Assembly: GCA_964429695.1 (NCBI GenBank)
Contig: CAYSCS010000058.1
Coordinates: 1 to 27,694 of the forward strand
From: CAYSCS01 sp964429695
Lineage (GTDB): Bacteria > Acidobacteriota > Aminicenantia > Aminicenantales > Aminicenantaceae
Direction of reading: 5' to 3'
Length of the DNA: 27,694 nt
A program made the translations under genes and the position numbers. The notes under the pieces were generated by a model that was given only the letters and a program-made list of their open reading frames with translations, made no database searches and was not told where the DNA came from. Below, one piece after another: positions 14,511 through 22,517 of the stretch (position 1 is the first letter of the stretch; the number at the start of each line of letters is the position of its first letter).

Positions 14511-14903
14511 TTAAACTCTTCTTCTCTTTCGCGGGCGGCAACCGTTATGCGGAATGGGAGTAATATCTCTTATTGACTTTATCTCCAATCCTTCGGCCTG
14601 AAGAGCCCTGATTGCCGATTCCCTTCCCGCACCTGGTCCTTTAACCTTTACATCCACGTATCTTACCCCGAATTCTTTTGCTTTGGCCGAGGCATCTTTT
14701 GCGGCAAGCTGAGCGGCAAAGGGCGTTCCTTTTCTTGCTCCTTTGAATCCTGCAGTGCCCGCGCTCGCCCAGCAAATAGTGTTTCCCTGATGGTCTGTTA
14801 TGGTAATGATTGTATTGTTAAATGTAGATTGGATATATGCCACTCCAAAGCCTATTTCTTTCTTTATTTTTTTCTTTCTTGTCTTTCTTCTTCCTCTTGG
14901 CAT
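14511..14903 (-). CDS. rpsK: 30S ribosomal protein S11
   Basis: S11 shapes the 30S platform and the Shine-Dalgarno cleft. The 130 residues contain AYIQSTFNNTIITITDHQGN (22-41), SAGTAGFKGARKGTPFAAQLAA and a C-terminal DITPIPHNGCRPRKRRRV, all invariant in the family. It sits 12 nt after rpsM. Confidence 0.98.
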   Translation of the reverse strand: MPRGRRKTRKKKIKKEIGFGVAYIQSTFNNTIITITDHQGNTICWASAGTAGFKGARKGTPFAAQLAAKDASAKAKEFGVRYVDVKVKGPGAGRESAIRALQAEGLEIKSIRDITPIPHNGCRPRKRRRV

Positions 14904-14915
14904 CCACTTCTCCCT

Positions 14916-15290
14916 TTATTTTGCTTTCAATTTTTTTATGGTGTGGCCTCTTGGGCCCTTTCTGGTCCTAGCATTTGTTCGAGTCCGTTGCCCTCTCACA
15001 GGAAGCTTTCTTTTATGTCGAAGCCCTCTGTAACAACCAATATCCATCAACCTCTTGATGTTCATGGCGACTTCTTTGCGGAGTTCTCCCTCAATCTTCT
15101 CTCTTTTCTCTATAATCTGACGGATGCGATTTATCTCTTCCTCACTCAGGTTTTTTACCTTCTTGTCTTTGTCTATCTTCGCTTCCTGGAGGATTTTATT
15201 TGACTTTGAACGCCCTATCCCGTAGATGTAGGTGAGTCCAATCTCTATTCTTTTTTCGGGTGGTAAGGTAACTCCCGCTATTCTTGCCAT
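14916..15290 (-). CDS. rpsM: 30S ribosomal protein S13
   Basis: S13 is in the 30S head and contacts the P-site tRNA and the 50S subunit. The 124 residues start MARIAGVTLPPEKRIEIGLTYIYGIG, with helix-two-turns-helix features and the basic tail GQRTRTNARTRKGP. It follows rpmJ closely. In this cluster it is the first large gene of the alpha operon. Confidence 0.98.
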   Translation of the reverse strand: MARIAGVTLPPEKRIEIGLTYIYGIGRSKSNKILQEAKIDKDKKVKNLSEEEINRIRQIIEKREKIEGELRKEVAMNIKRLMDIGCYRGLRHKRKLPVRGQRTRTNARTRKGPRGHTIKKLKAK

Positions 15291-15301
15291 TTTGACCTCT
15301 C

Positions 15302-15415
15302 TTAACCTTGTCTCTGTTTATGTTTTGGGTTCTTGCAGATTACTCTTATCGTACCTTTCCTTTTGACAATCTTACAATCTCGGCAAATCTTCTTTACTGA
15401 TGCCCTAACTTTCAT
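15302..15415 (-). CDS. rpmJ: 50S ribosomal protein L36, zinc-binding form
   Basis: This very short gene encodes 37 residues (MKVRASVKKICRDCKIVKRK..., ending in KQRQG). Cys11, Cys14, Cys27 and His32 are the zinc ligands of the C+ form. L36 stabilises the domain II/V junction of 23S rRNA late in 50S assembly. It lies between infA and rpsM, the usual place, with 11-12 nt on either side. Confidence 0.97.
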   Translation of the reverse strand: MKVRASVKKICRDCKIVKRKGTIRVICKNPKHKQRQG

Positions 15416-15427
15416 CTTCTATTCCTC

Positions 15428-15646
15428 TCATTTGAAACGATAGATTATCCTTCCTTTTGTCAAATCATAGGGCGAAATCTCTACCAGAACCTTGTCTCCG
15501 GGAAGGATGCGAATGAAATGCTTTCGCATTCTGCCAGAAATGTGAGCCAGAATCTTATGTTTATTCGCCAATTCCACTCGAAACATGGCATTAGGAAGGG
15601 TTTCAATCACAGTGCCTTCTGTCTCGATGACATCATCCCTAGGCAT
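15428..15646 (-). CDS. infA: translation initiation factor IF-1
   Basis: IF-1 is a 72-residue S1-like OB-fold protein that blocks the A site during initiation. The sequence DDVIETEGTVIETLPNAMFRVEL (4-26), HISGRMRKHFIRILPGDKV and the final YDLTKGRIIYRFK are invariant family blocks. The gene start overlaps the map stop by 8 nt, so the two are likely translationally coupled. Confidence 0.98.
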   Translation of the reverse strand: MPRDDVIETEGTVIETLPNAMFRVELANKHKILAHISGRMRKHFIRILPGDKVLVEISPYDLTKGRIIYRFK

Positions 15647-16427
15647 ATTGATTCTCCTTGGGGAAGGAAACCCTCCTCTCCTCCATTTCGCTCAAAATCT
15701 CTACTCCGTATTTTGTTAAAGCGACGGTATGTTCGTAATGGGCAGCGAGGCTTCGGTCCTTGGTTATGGCAGTCCAGTTGTCTTCCAGGATTCTCACATG
15801 CCAGTCTCCTGCAGAAATCATCGGTTCTATGGCTAAAACCAGTCCCCTTTTGATGATTGGTCCGCGACCGGGCAGACCAAAGTTGGGTAACTGGGGCTCT
15901 TCATGCAGAGAGAGCCCAATCCCATGTCCGCAAAAATGTCTGATGACGGAAAATCCTCTTTTCTCGACACACTCCTGGATGGCATGAGATATATCTGAAA
16001 TCCTGCCGCCTTCCTTCATCTTCTCAATCCCTTTGAAAAAAGATTCTTCAGCTGTTGTGATGAGTCTCATTGCCAGGGGACTGACCTTCCCTACAGGGTA
16101 AGTTATCGCTGCATCCCCATAATAACCATCGAACAATACTCCGAAATCAAGGCTTATAATATCCCCCTCTTTTAAGGCATAGGAGGATGGAATTCCATGA
16201 ACTATGACCTCATTCACAGAAGTACAAAGAGAGGACGGGTAGCCCCTGTATCCTTTGAAGGCTGGAATAGCCCCCATCTCTTCAGCCCTCTTTTCTGCGT
16301 AGAGGTCTAATTCTTTAGTCTTAATTCCAGGCCTTATCATCTCACCCAGTTCGTATAATACCTTGGCAACAATTTGACAGCTTCTTCTTATGGCTTCAAT
16401 CTCATTCTCACTCTTATAAATAATCAT
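15639..16427 (-). CDS. map: methionine aminopeptidase, type I
   Basis: The enzyme removes the initiator Met from nascent proteins. An in-frame extension to 16481 exists, but the ATG at 16427 overlaps the adk stop (ATGA), is preceded by AAGGAA, and gives the normal MetAP start MIIYKSENEIEAIR (262 residues). The five metal ligands are Asp94 and Asp105 (LDFGVLFDGYYGD), His168 (GHGIG), Glu201 (AIEPM) and Glu232 (HYEHTVAL); His77 (VHGIP) binds substrate. The N-terminal zinc finger seen in some bacteria and eukaryotes is absent. The adk-map-infA order is standard for the spc operon end. Confidence 0.96.
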   Translation of the reverse strand: MIIYKSENEIEAIRRSCQIVAKVLYELGEMIRPGIKTKELDLYAEKRAEEMGAIPAFKGYRGYPSSLCTSVNEVIVHGIPSSYALKEGDIISLDFGVLFDGYYGDAAITYPVGKVSPLAMRLITTAEESFFKGIEKMKEGGRISDISHAIQECVEKRGFSVIRHFCGHGIGLSLHEEPQLPNFGLPGRGPIIKRGLVLAIEPMISAGDWHVRILEDNWTAITKDRSLAAHYEHTVALTKYGVEILSEMEERRVSFPKENQYA

Positions 16428-17095
16428 TTCCTTGCTTCCCGTCTCACTTGTGGAGAAATAGATCTTTCTAAGATTGCGCAAATATCTTCAAAAACTTCTT
16501 CAATCTTTCTCGATCCATCCAGCCGCGAATAAACACCCTTTTTTTTGTAGTAATCTCTCAAAGGTTCTGTCTGTTGATGGTAAACCTTGAGCCTTTCTCT
16601 TATTACTTCGGGTCTGTCGTCGTTCCTCTCGATTAGTTTGTGCCCGCATAAATCACATTTTCCCTCCTTCTTTGGGGGCTGAAGGTAAAGGTTGAAAATA
16701 GCGCCACACGAACTGCATATTCTTCTTGCTGCCAGGCGCTCTATGAGCACAGAATCTTCAAGATGAATATCGAGGACCGCTTCCTCTCTCTTCTCATCTA
16801 TTTGTTCAAGCCATAGAGCTTGAGTAAGGTTGCGCGGAAACCCGTCGAGTACATAACCTTCCTTACAATCAAGTCCAAGTAACCTCTCCCTCATCATCTC
16901 AAAAATAATCTCATCTTCTACGAGCTCTCCCCTTTCCATTTTCAGGCGTGCTTTCCTTCCCAAAGGTGTTCCCTCCTCCACTGCCTGACGGAGAAGGTCA
17001 CCTGTAGCGATTCTTGGAAATCCATACTTCTTCTGAATTAGTTCACCCTGTGTTCCTTTTCCGCTTCCTGGAGGTCCAAGCAAAATTATTCTCAT
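16424..17095 (-). CDS. adk: adenylate kinase with zinc-type lid
   Basis: Adk interconverts ATP plus AMP with two ADP. The 223 residues open with the P-loop GPPGSGKGTQ (7-16), followed by TGDLLR, DGFPRN (84-89) and an extended lid. The lid carries Cys127, Cys130, Cys147 and Cys150, a structural zinc site as in Bacillus-type enzymes rather than the E. coli polar network. It overlaps secY by 4 nt and map by 4 nt, which implies coupling. Confidence 0.97.
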   Translation of the reverse strand: MRIILLGPPGSGKGTQGELIQKKYGFPRIATGDLLRQAVEEGTPLGRKARLKMERGELVEDEIIFEMMRERLLGLDCKEGYVLDGFPRNLTQALWLEQIDEKREEAVLDIHLEDSVLIERLAARRICSSCGAIFNLYLQPPKKEGKCDLCGHKLIERNDDRPEVIRERLKVYHQQTEPLRDYYKKKGVYSRLDGSRKIEEVFEDICAILERSISPQVRREARK

Positions 17096-18477
17096 CCCCT
17101 TCTCCCTCTGATCCTTCCCCGCCGCATGAATCCATCATAATGACGCATCACAAGTTGGGCTTCAATCTGCTGGAGTGTGTCCATGGCAACTCCGACAACA
17201 ATGAGAATCGAAGTCCCACCGAAATAAAAATTCACGTTCAACCCCTGAGTAAACCACTTGGGGAGGTTTGCTTCGAGAAAATCCCCTATGAAGGGAAGAG
17301 TATGAACTTTGAATCCAGTGATAAGAAATTCAGGTAAAATTGCAATCGCTGCCAAATAGATAGCACCTACCAGCGTTATCCTCGAAAGGACGCTGTCAAT
17401 GAAATCAGAAGTATTTTTCCCCGGCCTGATGCCAGGGATGAAGCCTCCATATTTCCTCAAGTTATCCGCCACATCAGAAGGATTGAAGATTATCGAGACA
17501 TAGAAATAAGTGAAAAATATGATTGCTCCTATGTAAAGGAGGTTGTAAAGTGGCATTCCCAGACCAAACTGTTGAGCAATGCTCTGGAAAATTGGAATCT
17601 TAATCAGCTGAGCAACAGTTGAGGGTATGGTGATGATGGAGGCTGCAAAAATGATAGGGATAACTCCACCTGTATTCACCCTCAAAGGTAGATGAGTACT
17701 CTGCCCTCCATACACCTTCCTCCCTACAACCCTCTTTGCATAAGAAACTGGAATTCTTCTCTGTCCTCTTTCCACAAATACGATTATCGCCACCACGGCC
17801 AGCATTAAGACCAGAAGAAAAATCAGCCTTAATGGAGACATATCACCCGTCCTCAGCCCGGTTAAGACGCTCTCTATTCCTCGAGGAAAGTTGACCACAA
17901 TTCCGGCAAAAATAATTAGAGATATTCCATTACCAATTCCTCTTTCTGAAATCTGTTCTCCCAGCCACATGATAAACACTGTCCCTGTGGTCAGAGTCAA
18001 GACAGTCAAAAACCTGAATCCCCAGCCAGGATTGGGAACAATTGGCGCTCCTCCTGGGCTTGTAAGCCTCTCTAAGAACATGCTGATGCCGAAGGACTGA
18101 ATGACACAGATGATGATAGTCCCGTAGCGGGTGTACTGAGTTATCTTCTTCCTTCCCAGTTCACCCTCTTTAGAGAGTCTTTCAATGTAGGGCCAAACAA
18201 CTTGAAGCAACTGAAGGATGATCGAAGCACTGATGTAAGGCATTATCCCCAAGGCAAAGATAGTCATTCTTGACATGTTCCGACCGGAAAATAAATCTAC
18301 AAAACCGAGGATGGTGCCCTTCTGAGCCTGCCAGAACTCAGCAAGCGCGGTTGCACTTATGCCGGGATTCGGAATTTGAGCTCCTATTCGATAGACCGCA
18401 AGGAGTAAAAGGGTAAATATCACCCTCTTTCTGAGCTCGGGAATGCTGAAAATATTTCTTATGCTTTCAAGCATCAT
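17092..18477 (-). CDS. secY: SecY preprotein translocase channel subunit
   Basis: SecY forms the protein-conducting channel of the inner membrane, working with SecE, SecG and SecA. The 461 residues have ten predicted membrane helices, starting near residue 17 (VIFTLLLLAVYRIGAQIPNPG). Also seen are the plug region (LFSGRNMSRMTIFALGIMPYISASI), the cytosolic loop GQRRIPVSYAKR and the terminal VGVAMDTLQQIEAQLVMRHYDGFM. Two Met codons open the gene (MML). It overlaps rplO and adk by 4 nt each. Confidence 0.98.
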   Translation of the reverse strand: MMLESIRNIFSIPELRKRVIFTLLLLAVYRIGAQIPNPGISATALAEFWQAQKGTILGFVDLFSGRNMSRMTIFALGIMPYISASIILQLLQVVWPYIERLSKEGELGRKKITQYTRYGTIIICVIQSFGISMFLERLTSPGGAPIVPNPGWGFRFLTVLTLTTGTVFIMWLGEQISERGIGNGISLIIFAGIVVNFPRGIESVLTGLRTGDMSPLRLIFLLVLMLAVVAIIVFVERGQRRIPVSYAKRVVGRKVYGGQSTHLPLRVNTGGVIPIIFAASIITIPSTVAQLIKIPIFQSIAQQFGLGMPLYNLLYIGAIIFFTYFYVSIIFNPSDVADNLRKYGGFIPGIRPGKNTSDFIDSVLSRITLVGAIYLAAIAILPEFLITGFKVHTLPFIGDFLEANLPKWFTQGLNVNFYFGGTSILIVVGVAMDTLQQIEAQLVMRHYDGFMRRGRIRGRRG

Positions 18478-18920
18478 TCACTTCCTATGAGAATGGCCTT
18501 TCCTCCTGCTTCTTCTATTTTTTTTCTGGCTGATTGTGAAAATTTGTGTGCATATATGGTCTTTGCAGACCGGAGGTTTCCTTCTCCTAATATTTTTATC
18601 AATTGAGATTCTTTCTTTACTAGACCAGCCTCAACCATATCCTTAGGATGGACCTCTATCTTTTCCAGTTTATTTAAACTCTGAAGATTAACCTCTCCAT
18701 ATTCCCTCCTGAAAATATTCGTAAACCCTCTCTTGGGGACCCTGCGATGAAGGGGCATCTGTCCCCCCTCAAATCCTCTTTTCCTCGAATAGCCAGTGAT
18801 TGATTTTTGTCCCTTTGTCCCTCGGCCCGCTGTCTTCCCTCGACCAGAGCCTGGCCCTCGACCGACCCTTCTCTTCTTCTTCCTTGCCTTCTTTGCCGGA
18901 TGCAGATTGCTGAGGTTCAT
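18474..18920 (-). CDS. rplO: 50S ribosomal protein L15
   Basis: L15 is a late-assembling 50S protein with an extended basic N-terminal arm. The 148 residues include RRVGRGPGSGRGKTAGRGTKGQ (17-38), FEGGQMPLHRRVPKRGFTN and a globular C-terminal half. It overlaps rpmD and secY by 4 nt each. Confidence 0.97.
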   Translation of the reverse strand: MNLSNLHPAKKARKKKRRVGRGPGSGRGKTAGRGTKGQKSITGYSRKRGFEGGQMPLHRRVPKRGFTNIFRREYGEVNLQSLNKLEKIEVHPKDMVEAGLVKKESQLIKILGEGNLRSAKTIYAHKFSQSARKKIEEAGGKAILIGSE

Positions 18921-19174
18921 TTTTTCTCCATGTATTCAATCTTCAAGAGATGGGGTATTTTATTAATCATTCCCCGAATTTCAGGGCAATCTTCCCTTAT
19001 GACTTCTGAATTTAACTTCCTGAGTCCCAGTCCTTTCACCACTTCTCTCTGGTATTTTGAACATCCGATTACGCTTCGAACAAGCTTTATGCGGAGCAGC
19101 TTGCGAGTCTTCTCAGCTTGTAGACCTCTTCTTTGAGCCTGGGTCTTTGCATCTGCAATCTTTTTTCTTGCCAT
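18917..19174 (-). CDS. rpmD: 50S ribosomal protein L30 with basic N-terminal extension
   Basis: The L30 fold occupies about residues 26-81 (LLRIKLVRSVIGCSKYQREVVKGLGLRKL...MINKIPHLLKIE). Ahead of it are about 25 Lys, Arg and Ala rich residues that typical 60-residue bacterial L30 lacks. No ATG, GTG or TTG occurs between the ATG at 19174 and the core, so the extension is genuinely coded. It overlaps rplO by 4 nt and follows rpsE by 11 nt. Confidence 0.92.
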   Translation of the reverse strand: MARKKIADAKTQAQRRGLQAEKTRKLLRIKLVRSVIGCSKYQREVVKGLGLRKLNSEVIREDCPEIRGMINKIPHLLKIEYMEKK

Positions 19175-19185
19175 TTGATACCCTT

Positions 19186-19686
19186 TTATTTTCCTCTCTC
19201 TCTGTATGTTTTTTCTGGGTCTTTGAGCTTTTTCAAGGCATCCATGGTGGCATGAGCCACGCTTATGGGATTATTGCTCCTTATGGATTTAGTCAAAATA
19301 TCTTTTATTCCTCCAAGTTCCATGATGACTCTAACTGCCCCACCTGCAATCACTCCTGTTCCTTTTGAGGCTGGTCTTAAGATGACTACGCCGCCATCGG
19401 CTTCTCCTTTGACAAAATGAGGGATGGTTGTCTCTTTGAGAGGAATCTTAATCATGTTCTTTTTTGCTGCCTCGACCGCTTTGGCAATAGCCATGGGAAC
19501 TTCTCTCGCTTTTCCTTTACCTATGCCTACCGTTCCGTTTTCATCTCCCACAGCAACTAAGGCGGAAAAACTCAAGTTTTTCCCTCCTTTGGTGACCTTA
19601 GTAACTCTTCTTATGGAAATTACTTGGTCTTTTAGCTCACTCTGCTTTTCTTCTACTTCTTCTTCCTTGTATTCTTCGGTTTGCAA
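19186..19686 (-). CDS. rpsE: 30S ribosomal protein S5 (TTG start)
   Basis: S5 acts in the mRNA entry helicase site and in decoding fidelity. The 166 residues include ISIRRVTKVTKGGKNLSFSALVAVGD (24-49), GIGKGKAREVPMAIAKA and the C-terminal SNNPISVAHATMDALKKL. The frame starts with TTG, 6 nt after a perfect AGGAGG (19693-19698), and no ATG or GTG lies before the core. The N-terminal acidic segment (EEYKEEEVEEK) is longer than in E. coli. Confidence 0.96.
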   Translation of the reverse strand: MQTEEYKEEEVEEKQSELKDQVISIRRVTKVTKGGKNLSFSALVAVGDENGTVGIGKGKAREVPMAIAKAVEAAKKNMIKIPLKETTIPHFVKGEADGGVVILRPASKGTGVIAGGAVRVIMELGGIKDILTKSIRSNNPISVAHATMDALKKLKDPEKTYRERGK

Positions 19687-19692
19687 CCTCTT

Positions 19693-19698
19693 CCTCCT
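19693..19698 (-). promoter_or_regulatory. Shine-Dalgarno supporting the rpsE TTG start
   Basis: AGGAGG on the minus strand with a 6-nt spacer to TTG at 19686; this is the evidence for a non-AUG start. Confidence 0.75.
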
Positions 19699-19710
19699 TT
19701 TGGCTTTCTC

Positions 19711-20085
19711 TTAAAAAACTAACCCCACTTCTCTCAAGGCCTCAGCTATAGCCTTTACTCTGCCGTGATAAGGATAAGAACCCCTATCAAAAACAATCTT
19801 CTCAATTTTCCTTTCCTTCAATCTATTGGCCAGCATTTTTCCCAGAATCTTGGCAGCTTCTATATTTTTGAAATTTTTATTCTCATTTTTGAAGCTCTTT
19901 TCAAGGGTAGAGGCAGAGATAATGACCCTGTTTTTTTCGTCATCTATTACCTGAGTATATAGATATCGATTGCTCTTAAAGACATAGACTCTTGGTCTCT
20001 CTGAAGTCCCCCTGACCTTCTTGCGGACTCTCTTTCTTATCCTTTGCTTAGCTATTTTCTTGATTTTTACCTTATCCTTATACAC
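19711..20085 (-). CDS. rplR: 50S ribosomal protein L18 (GTG start)
   Basis: L18 joins 5S rRNA to the central protuberance. The open frame reaches 20127, but the GTG at 20085 has AGGAG 6 nt upstream (20092-20096) and gives 124 residues, the family norm, starting YKDKVKIKKIAKQRIRKRVRKK. GTSERPRVYVFKSNRYLYTQVIDD and FDRGSYPYHGRVKAIAEALREVGL are the conserved blocks. With this start the gene overlaps rplF by 8 nt instead of 50 nt. Confidence 0.93.
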   Translation of the reverse strand: MYKDKVKIKKIAKQRIRKRVRKKVRGTSERPRVYVFKSNRYLYTQVIDDEKNRVIISASTLEKSFKNENKNFKNIEAAKILGKMLANRLKERKIEKIVFDRGSYPYHGRVKAIAEALREVGLVF

Positions 20086-20623
20086 CGCTAACTCCTGCTT
20101 TTCTCTCTTTCTTGAGTAATTTTTCACCTACATAACGAATCCCCTTGAGCTTATATGGGTCAGGTTTACGAAAACTCCTTATCTTATGAGCTTCCTCGCC
20201 TACCCTTTGTTTGTCAATCCCCTTCACCGTTATCAGGGTTGGTTTTTCGAGTTCTATCTGGATATCCTTTGGTATCTTATACAAAATAGGCTTTGCATAG
20301 CCTAAACTCAATTCAAGTCTATCTCCCGCAAGCTTTGCTCGATAGCCAACTCCCACGATCTCAACCTGTTTGGAAAATCCAGAATACACTCCTCTGGAGG
20401 CATTGAAGGCCAAGCTTCTTGCTAAACCATGGAAGGCTCTGAGCTGTTTGGAATCACTCTGACGAAAGATGTAAAGCTTATTATCTTCAAACTTTGCTTC
20501 AAGACCACGAAAAAGCGGGGATTTCAGCTTTCCTTTTGGACCTTCAAATTCAAGCCGGTCCTCAAAAATGGTTACTTTAACTCCTGCGGGTATATTTATA
20601 GGTTGCTTACCAACTCTGGACAT
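20078..20623 (-). CDS. rplF: 50S ribosomal protein L6
   Basis: L6 sits at the factor-binding region near the sarcin-ricin loop. The 181 residues begin MSRVGKQPINIPAGVKV and contain two homologous domains and the signature PDPYKLKGIRYVGEKLLKKERK near the end. It lies 24 nt after rpsH and overlaps rplR by 8 nt. Confidence 0.98.
   Translation of the reverse strand: MSRVGKQPINIPAGVKVTIFEDRLEFEGPKGKLKSPLFRGLEAKFEDNKLYIFRQSDSKQLRAFHGLARSLAFNASRGVYSGFSKQVEIVGVGYRAKLAGDRLELSLGYAKPILYKIPKDIQIELEKPTLITVKGIDKQRVGEEAHKIRSFRKPDPYKLKGIRYVGEKLLKKERKAGVSGV
20092..20096 (-). promoter_or_regulatory. Shine-Dalgarno deciding the rplR start
   Basis: AGGAG on the minus strand, 6 nt before GTG at 20085, inside the 3' end of rplF. 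The alternative GTG at 20127 has no comparable site. Confidence 0.7.
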
Positions 20624-20647
20624 CGCTTAGCTCCTTCATTCCTTCCT

Positions 20648-21046
20648 TTACCATATGTAACATAAAACCTCCCCCCCAACGCCCAGTTCTTTACATTTTT
20701 CTCCAGTAAGAATTCCCTTAGAAGTGGAAATTATGGCGATTCCTAACCCATCCAAAACTTGAGGTATGTCATCTTTAGTGCAATAAATTCTACATCCGGG
20801 CCGACTTACTCGTTTCAGCCCAGATATTACCGACTGATTGTCTTCAGTGTACTTTAGGGTAATGTTCAAGACTCCTTGTTTGTTGTCATCGATGACCTTA
20901 AAGTTCTTAATAAAACCCTCTTCTTTTAGAATCTTGGCTATCTCCACCTTAATCCTTGAACTGGGTACATTGACTTCTTTCTTTTTGATTTTGGAAGCAT
21001 TCCTGATGCGAGTAAGAAAATCTGCGATTGGGTCGGTTAAACTCAT
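20648..21046 (-). CDS. rpsH: 30S ribosomal protein S8
   Basis: S8 binds helix 21 of 16S rRNA and in E. coli represses the spc operon. Of two in-frame ATGs (21052 and 21046) the second gives the canonical start MSLTDPIADFLTRIRNA and has GAGG 8 nt upstream; 132 residues. The C-terminal STSKGILTGEKCKELGVGGEVLCYIW is diagnostic. It follows rpsN by about 20 nt. Confidence 0.95.
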   Translation of the reverse strand: MSLTDPIADFLTRIRNASKIKKKEVNVPSSRIKVEIAKILKEEGFIKNFKVIDDNKQGVLNITLKYTEDNQSVISGLKRVSRPGCRIYCTKDDIPQVLDGLGIAIISTSKGILTGEKCKELGVGGEVLCYIW

Positions 21047-21066
21047 CTCCATTTCCTCATTTCAAA

Positions 21067-21252
21067 TTACCATGAAGCCTTTATTAAACCTGGAATTTCG
21101 CCCTTTAAGGCGAGTTCACGCAGGCACAGGCGACAGAGGTCAAATTTCCGATAATATCCTCTTGACCTTCCACAAATTCTACACCTTCTTTTTTTCCTCA
21201 CCCTGTATTTTGGTTCTTTTAAATATTTTGCGATAGAAGCTATTCTTGCCAC
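21067..21252 (-). CDS. rpsN: 30S ribosomal protein S14, zinc type Z (GTG start)
   Basis: This is the short C+ form of S14. An upstream in-frame TTG (21267) overlaps the rplE stop, but the GTG at 21252 has GAGGGG 7 nt before it and gives exactly 61 residues, the type Z length. Zinc ligands are Cys24, Cys27, Cys40 and Cys43 (CRIC...CRLC). The end, LALKGEIPGLIKASW, is invariant. Confidence 0.95.
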   Translation of the reverse strand: MARIASIAKYLKEPKYRVRKKRRCRICGRSRGYYRKFDLCRLCLRELALKGEIPGLIKASW

Positions 21253-21259
21253 TTTCTCA

Positions 21260-21265
21260 CCCCTC
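21260..21265 (-). promoter_or_regulatory. Shine-Dalgarno deciding the rpsN start
   Basis: GAGGGG on the minus strand overlaps the rplE stop codon and lies 7 nt before GTG at 21252. Confidence 0.65.
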
Positions 21266-21806
21266 AAGACTCACTGAAAGGCATTCCCAATTCTTTTAAC
21301 AACTCATAAGCATCTCTATCGTTTTTGGAAGAAGTAACTATGGTAATATTCATCCCTCGAGTCCTCTCAACTTTGGTATAATCTATCTCTGGAAATACAA
21401 GTTGGTCTCGGATACCAAGGGTATAATTTCCTCTTCCATCAAAAGAGCGGGGGGAGACTCCTCTAAAGTCTCTCACTCGAGGAAGAACAATATTCACCAG
21501 CCGATCGAAAAATTCATACATTCTCCTTCCCCTTAGCGTGACATAGACTGCAATGGGCATTCCTTTCCGCAGCTTAAAAGCAGAAATTGATTTTTTTGCC
21601 CTGGAGATAACAGGACATTGACCTGTAATTTGACTTAACTCTGACTTTGCTGCATCCAGTGCCTTAATGTTCTGAATGGCATCTCCCACTCCCATGTTAA
21701 TCACAATCTTTTCAAGCCTGGGAACAGCCATCCTATTTTTTATTGAGAGTTTCTTCTGCAGTTCAGGAACAACCTGACTTATGTATTTCTCGAGCAAGCG
21801 GCTCAT
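21264..21806 (-). CDS. rplE: 50S ribosomal protein L5
   Basis: L5 binds 5S rRNA and contacts the P-site tRNA. The frame is open to 21881 inside rplX, but the ATG at 21806 lies 10 nt after the rplX stop, has GAGAGG 6 nt upstream and yields the normal 180 residues. Blocks seen: PRLEKIVINMGVG (30-42), ITGQCPVISRAKKSISAFKLRKGMPI, and FPEIDYTKVERTRGMNITIVTS. Confidence 0.96.
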   Translation of the reverse strand: MSRLLEKYISQVVPELQKKLSIKNRMAVPRLEKIVINMGVGDAIQNIKALDAAKSELSQITGQCPVISRAKKSISAFKLRKGMPIAVYVTLRGRRMYEFFDRLVNIVLPRVRDFRGVSPRSFDGRGNYTLGIRDQLVFPEIDYTKVERTRGMNITIVTSSKNDRDAYELLKELGMPFSES

Positions 21807-21816
21807 CCTCAACCTC

Positions 21817-22149
21817 TCATTTATGTTTCTCAAAGCTTGTCTCACATCTGCTGCAAACCCTGACCTTGCTTCCATCCTCAAGCATCTTCATCCTAATCCT
21901 TACCCCTCTATTACATTCCGTACAAAAGAGCATTAAATTTGAGATATGAACTGGGGCTTCTTTTTCCATGACTCCTCCTTGAATATTTCGGCTCTGGTCT
22001 CTTCTTATGAACTCTTTGATGAAGTTTACCTTTTCTACGATAGCTCTCTTTTTTTCCGGAATAACTTTCAAAATCTTTCCTGTTTTTCCCTTATCTTTTC
22101 CACTTTTGACAATAACGATGTCATTTTTTCTTAGGATAATCTTCTCCAT
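21817..22149 (-). CDS. rplX: 50S ribosomal protein L24 with Cys4 motif
   Basis: L24 starts 50S assembly. The KOW motif lies at the start (RKNDIVIVKSGKDKGKTGKILKVI, 7-30), followed by GGVMEKEAPVHISNLMLFC. Cys76, Cys79, Cys99 and Cys102 form two CxxC pairs that probably bind zinc, as in many bacterial L24 proteins but not in E. coli. The 110-residue gene overlaps rplN by one base (TAATG). Confidence 0.97.
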   Translation of the reverse strand: MEKIILRKNDIVIVKSGKDKGKTGKILKVIPEKKRAIVEKVNFIKEFIRRDQSRNIQGGVMEKEAPVHISNLMLFCTECNRGVRIRMKMLEDGSKVRVCSRCETSFEKHK

Positions 22150-22517
22150 TAAATTACCTCCGGAGCCAGTGAAACGATTTTCATGAATTTTTTCTCCCTC
22201 AACTCTCTTGCTACAGGTCCGAAGACTCGAGTTCCCACAGGTTCTCCCTGCTTATCAATGATTACTGCGGCATTATCATCGAATCTAATGTAAGAGCCAT
22301 CCTTACGACGAACTTCCTTCTTTGTCCTCACTATCACTGCTTGGACAACTTTCCCTTTGGGGATTTTGCTTTCAGGGTCTGCTTCTTTAATTGTCGCGGA
22401 GATGACATCTCCAACAGTTGCATTTCTTCCCACTCCACCACCCAGGGGCATTATGCACAGAATCTTCCTTGCGCCTGTATTATCCGCGACTTTTAATCTC
22501 GTATAAGGCTGTATCAT
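22149..22517 (-). CDS. rplN: 50S ribosomal protein L14
   Basis: L14 lies at the subunit interface, in bridge B8. The 122 residues begin MIQPYTRLKVADNTGARKILCI and include GDVISATIKEA and GTRVFGPVARELREKKFMKIVSLAPEVI, near-identical across bacteria. It overlaps rpsQ by 4 nt, where the spc operon starts in E. coli, and no separate promoter was seen. Confidence 0.98.
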   Translation of the reverse strand: MIQPYTRLKVADNTGARKILCIMPLGGGVGRNATVGDVISATIKEADPESKIPKGKVVQAVIVRTKKEVRRKDGSYIRFDDNAAVIIDKQGEPVGTRVFGPVARELREKKFMKIVSLAPEVI

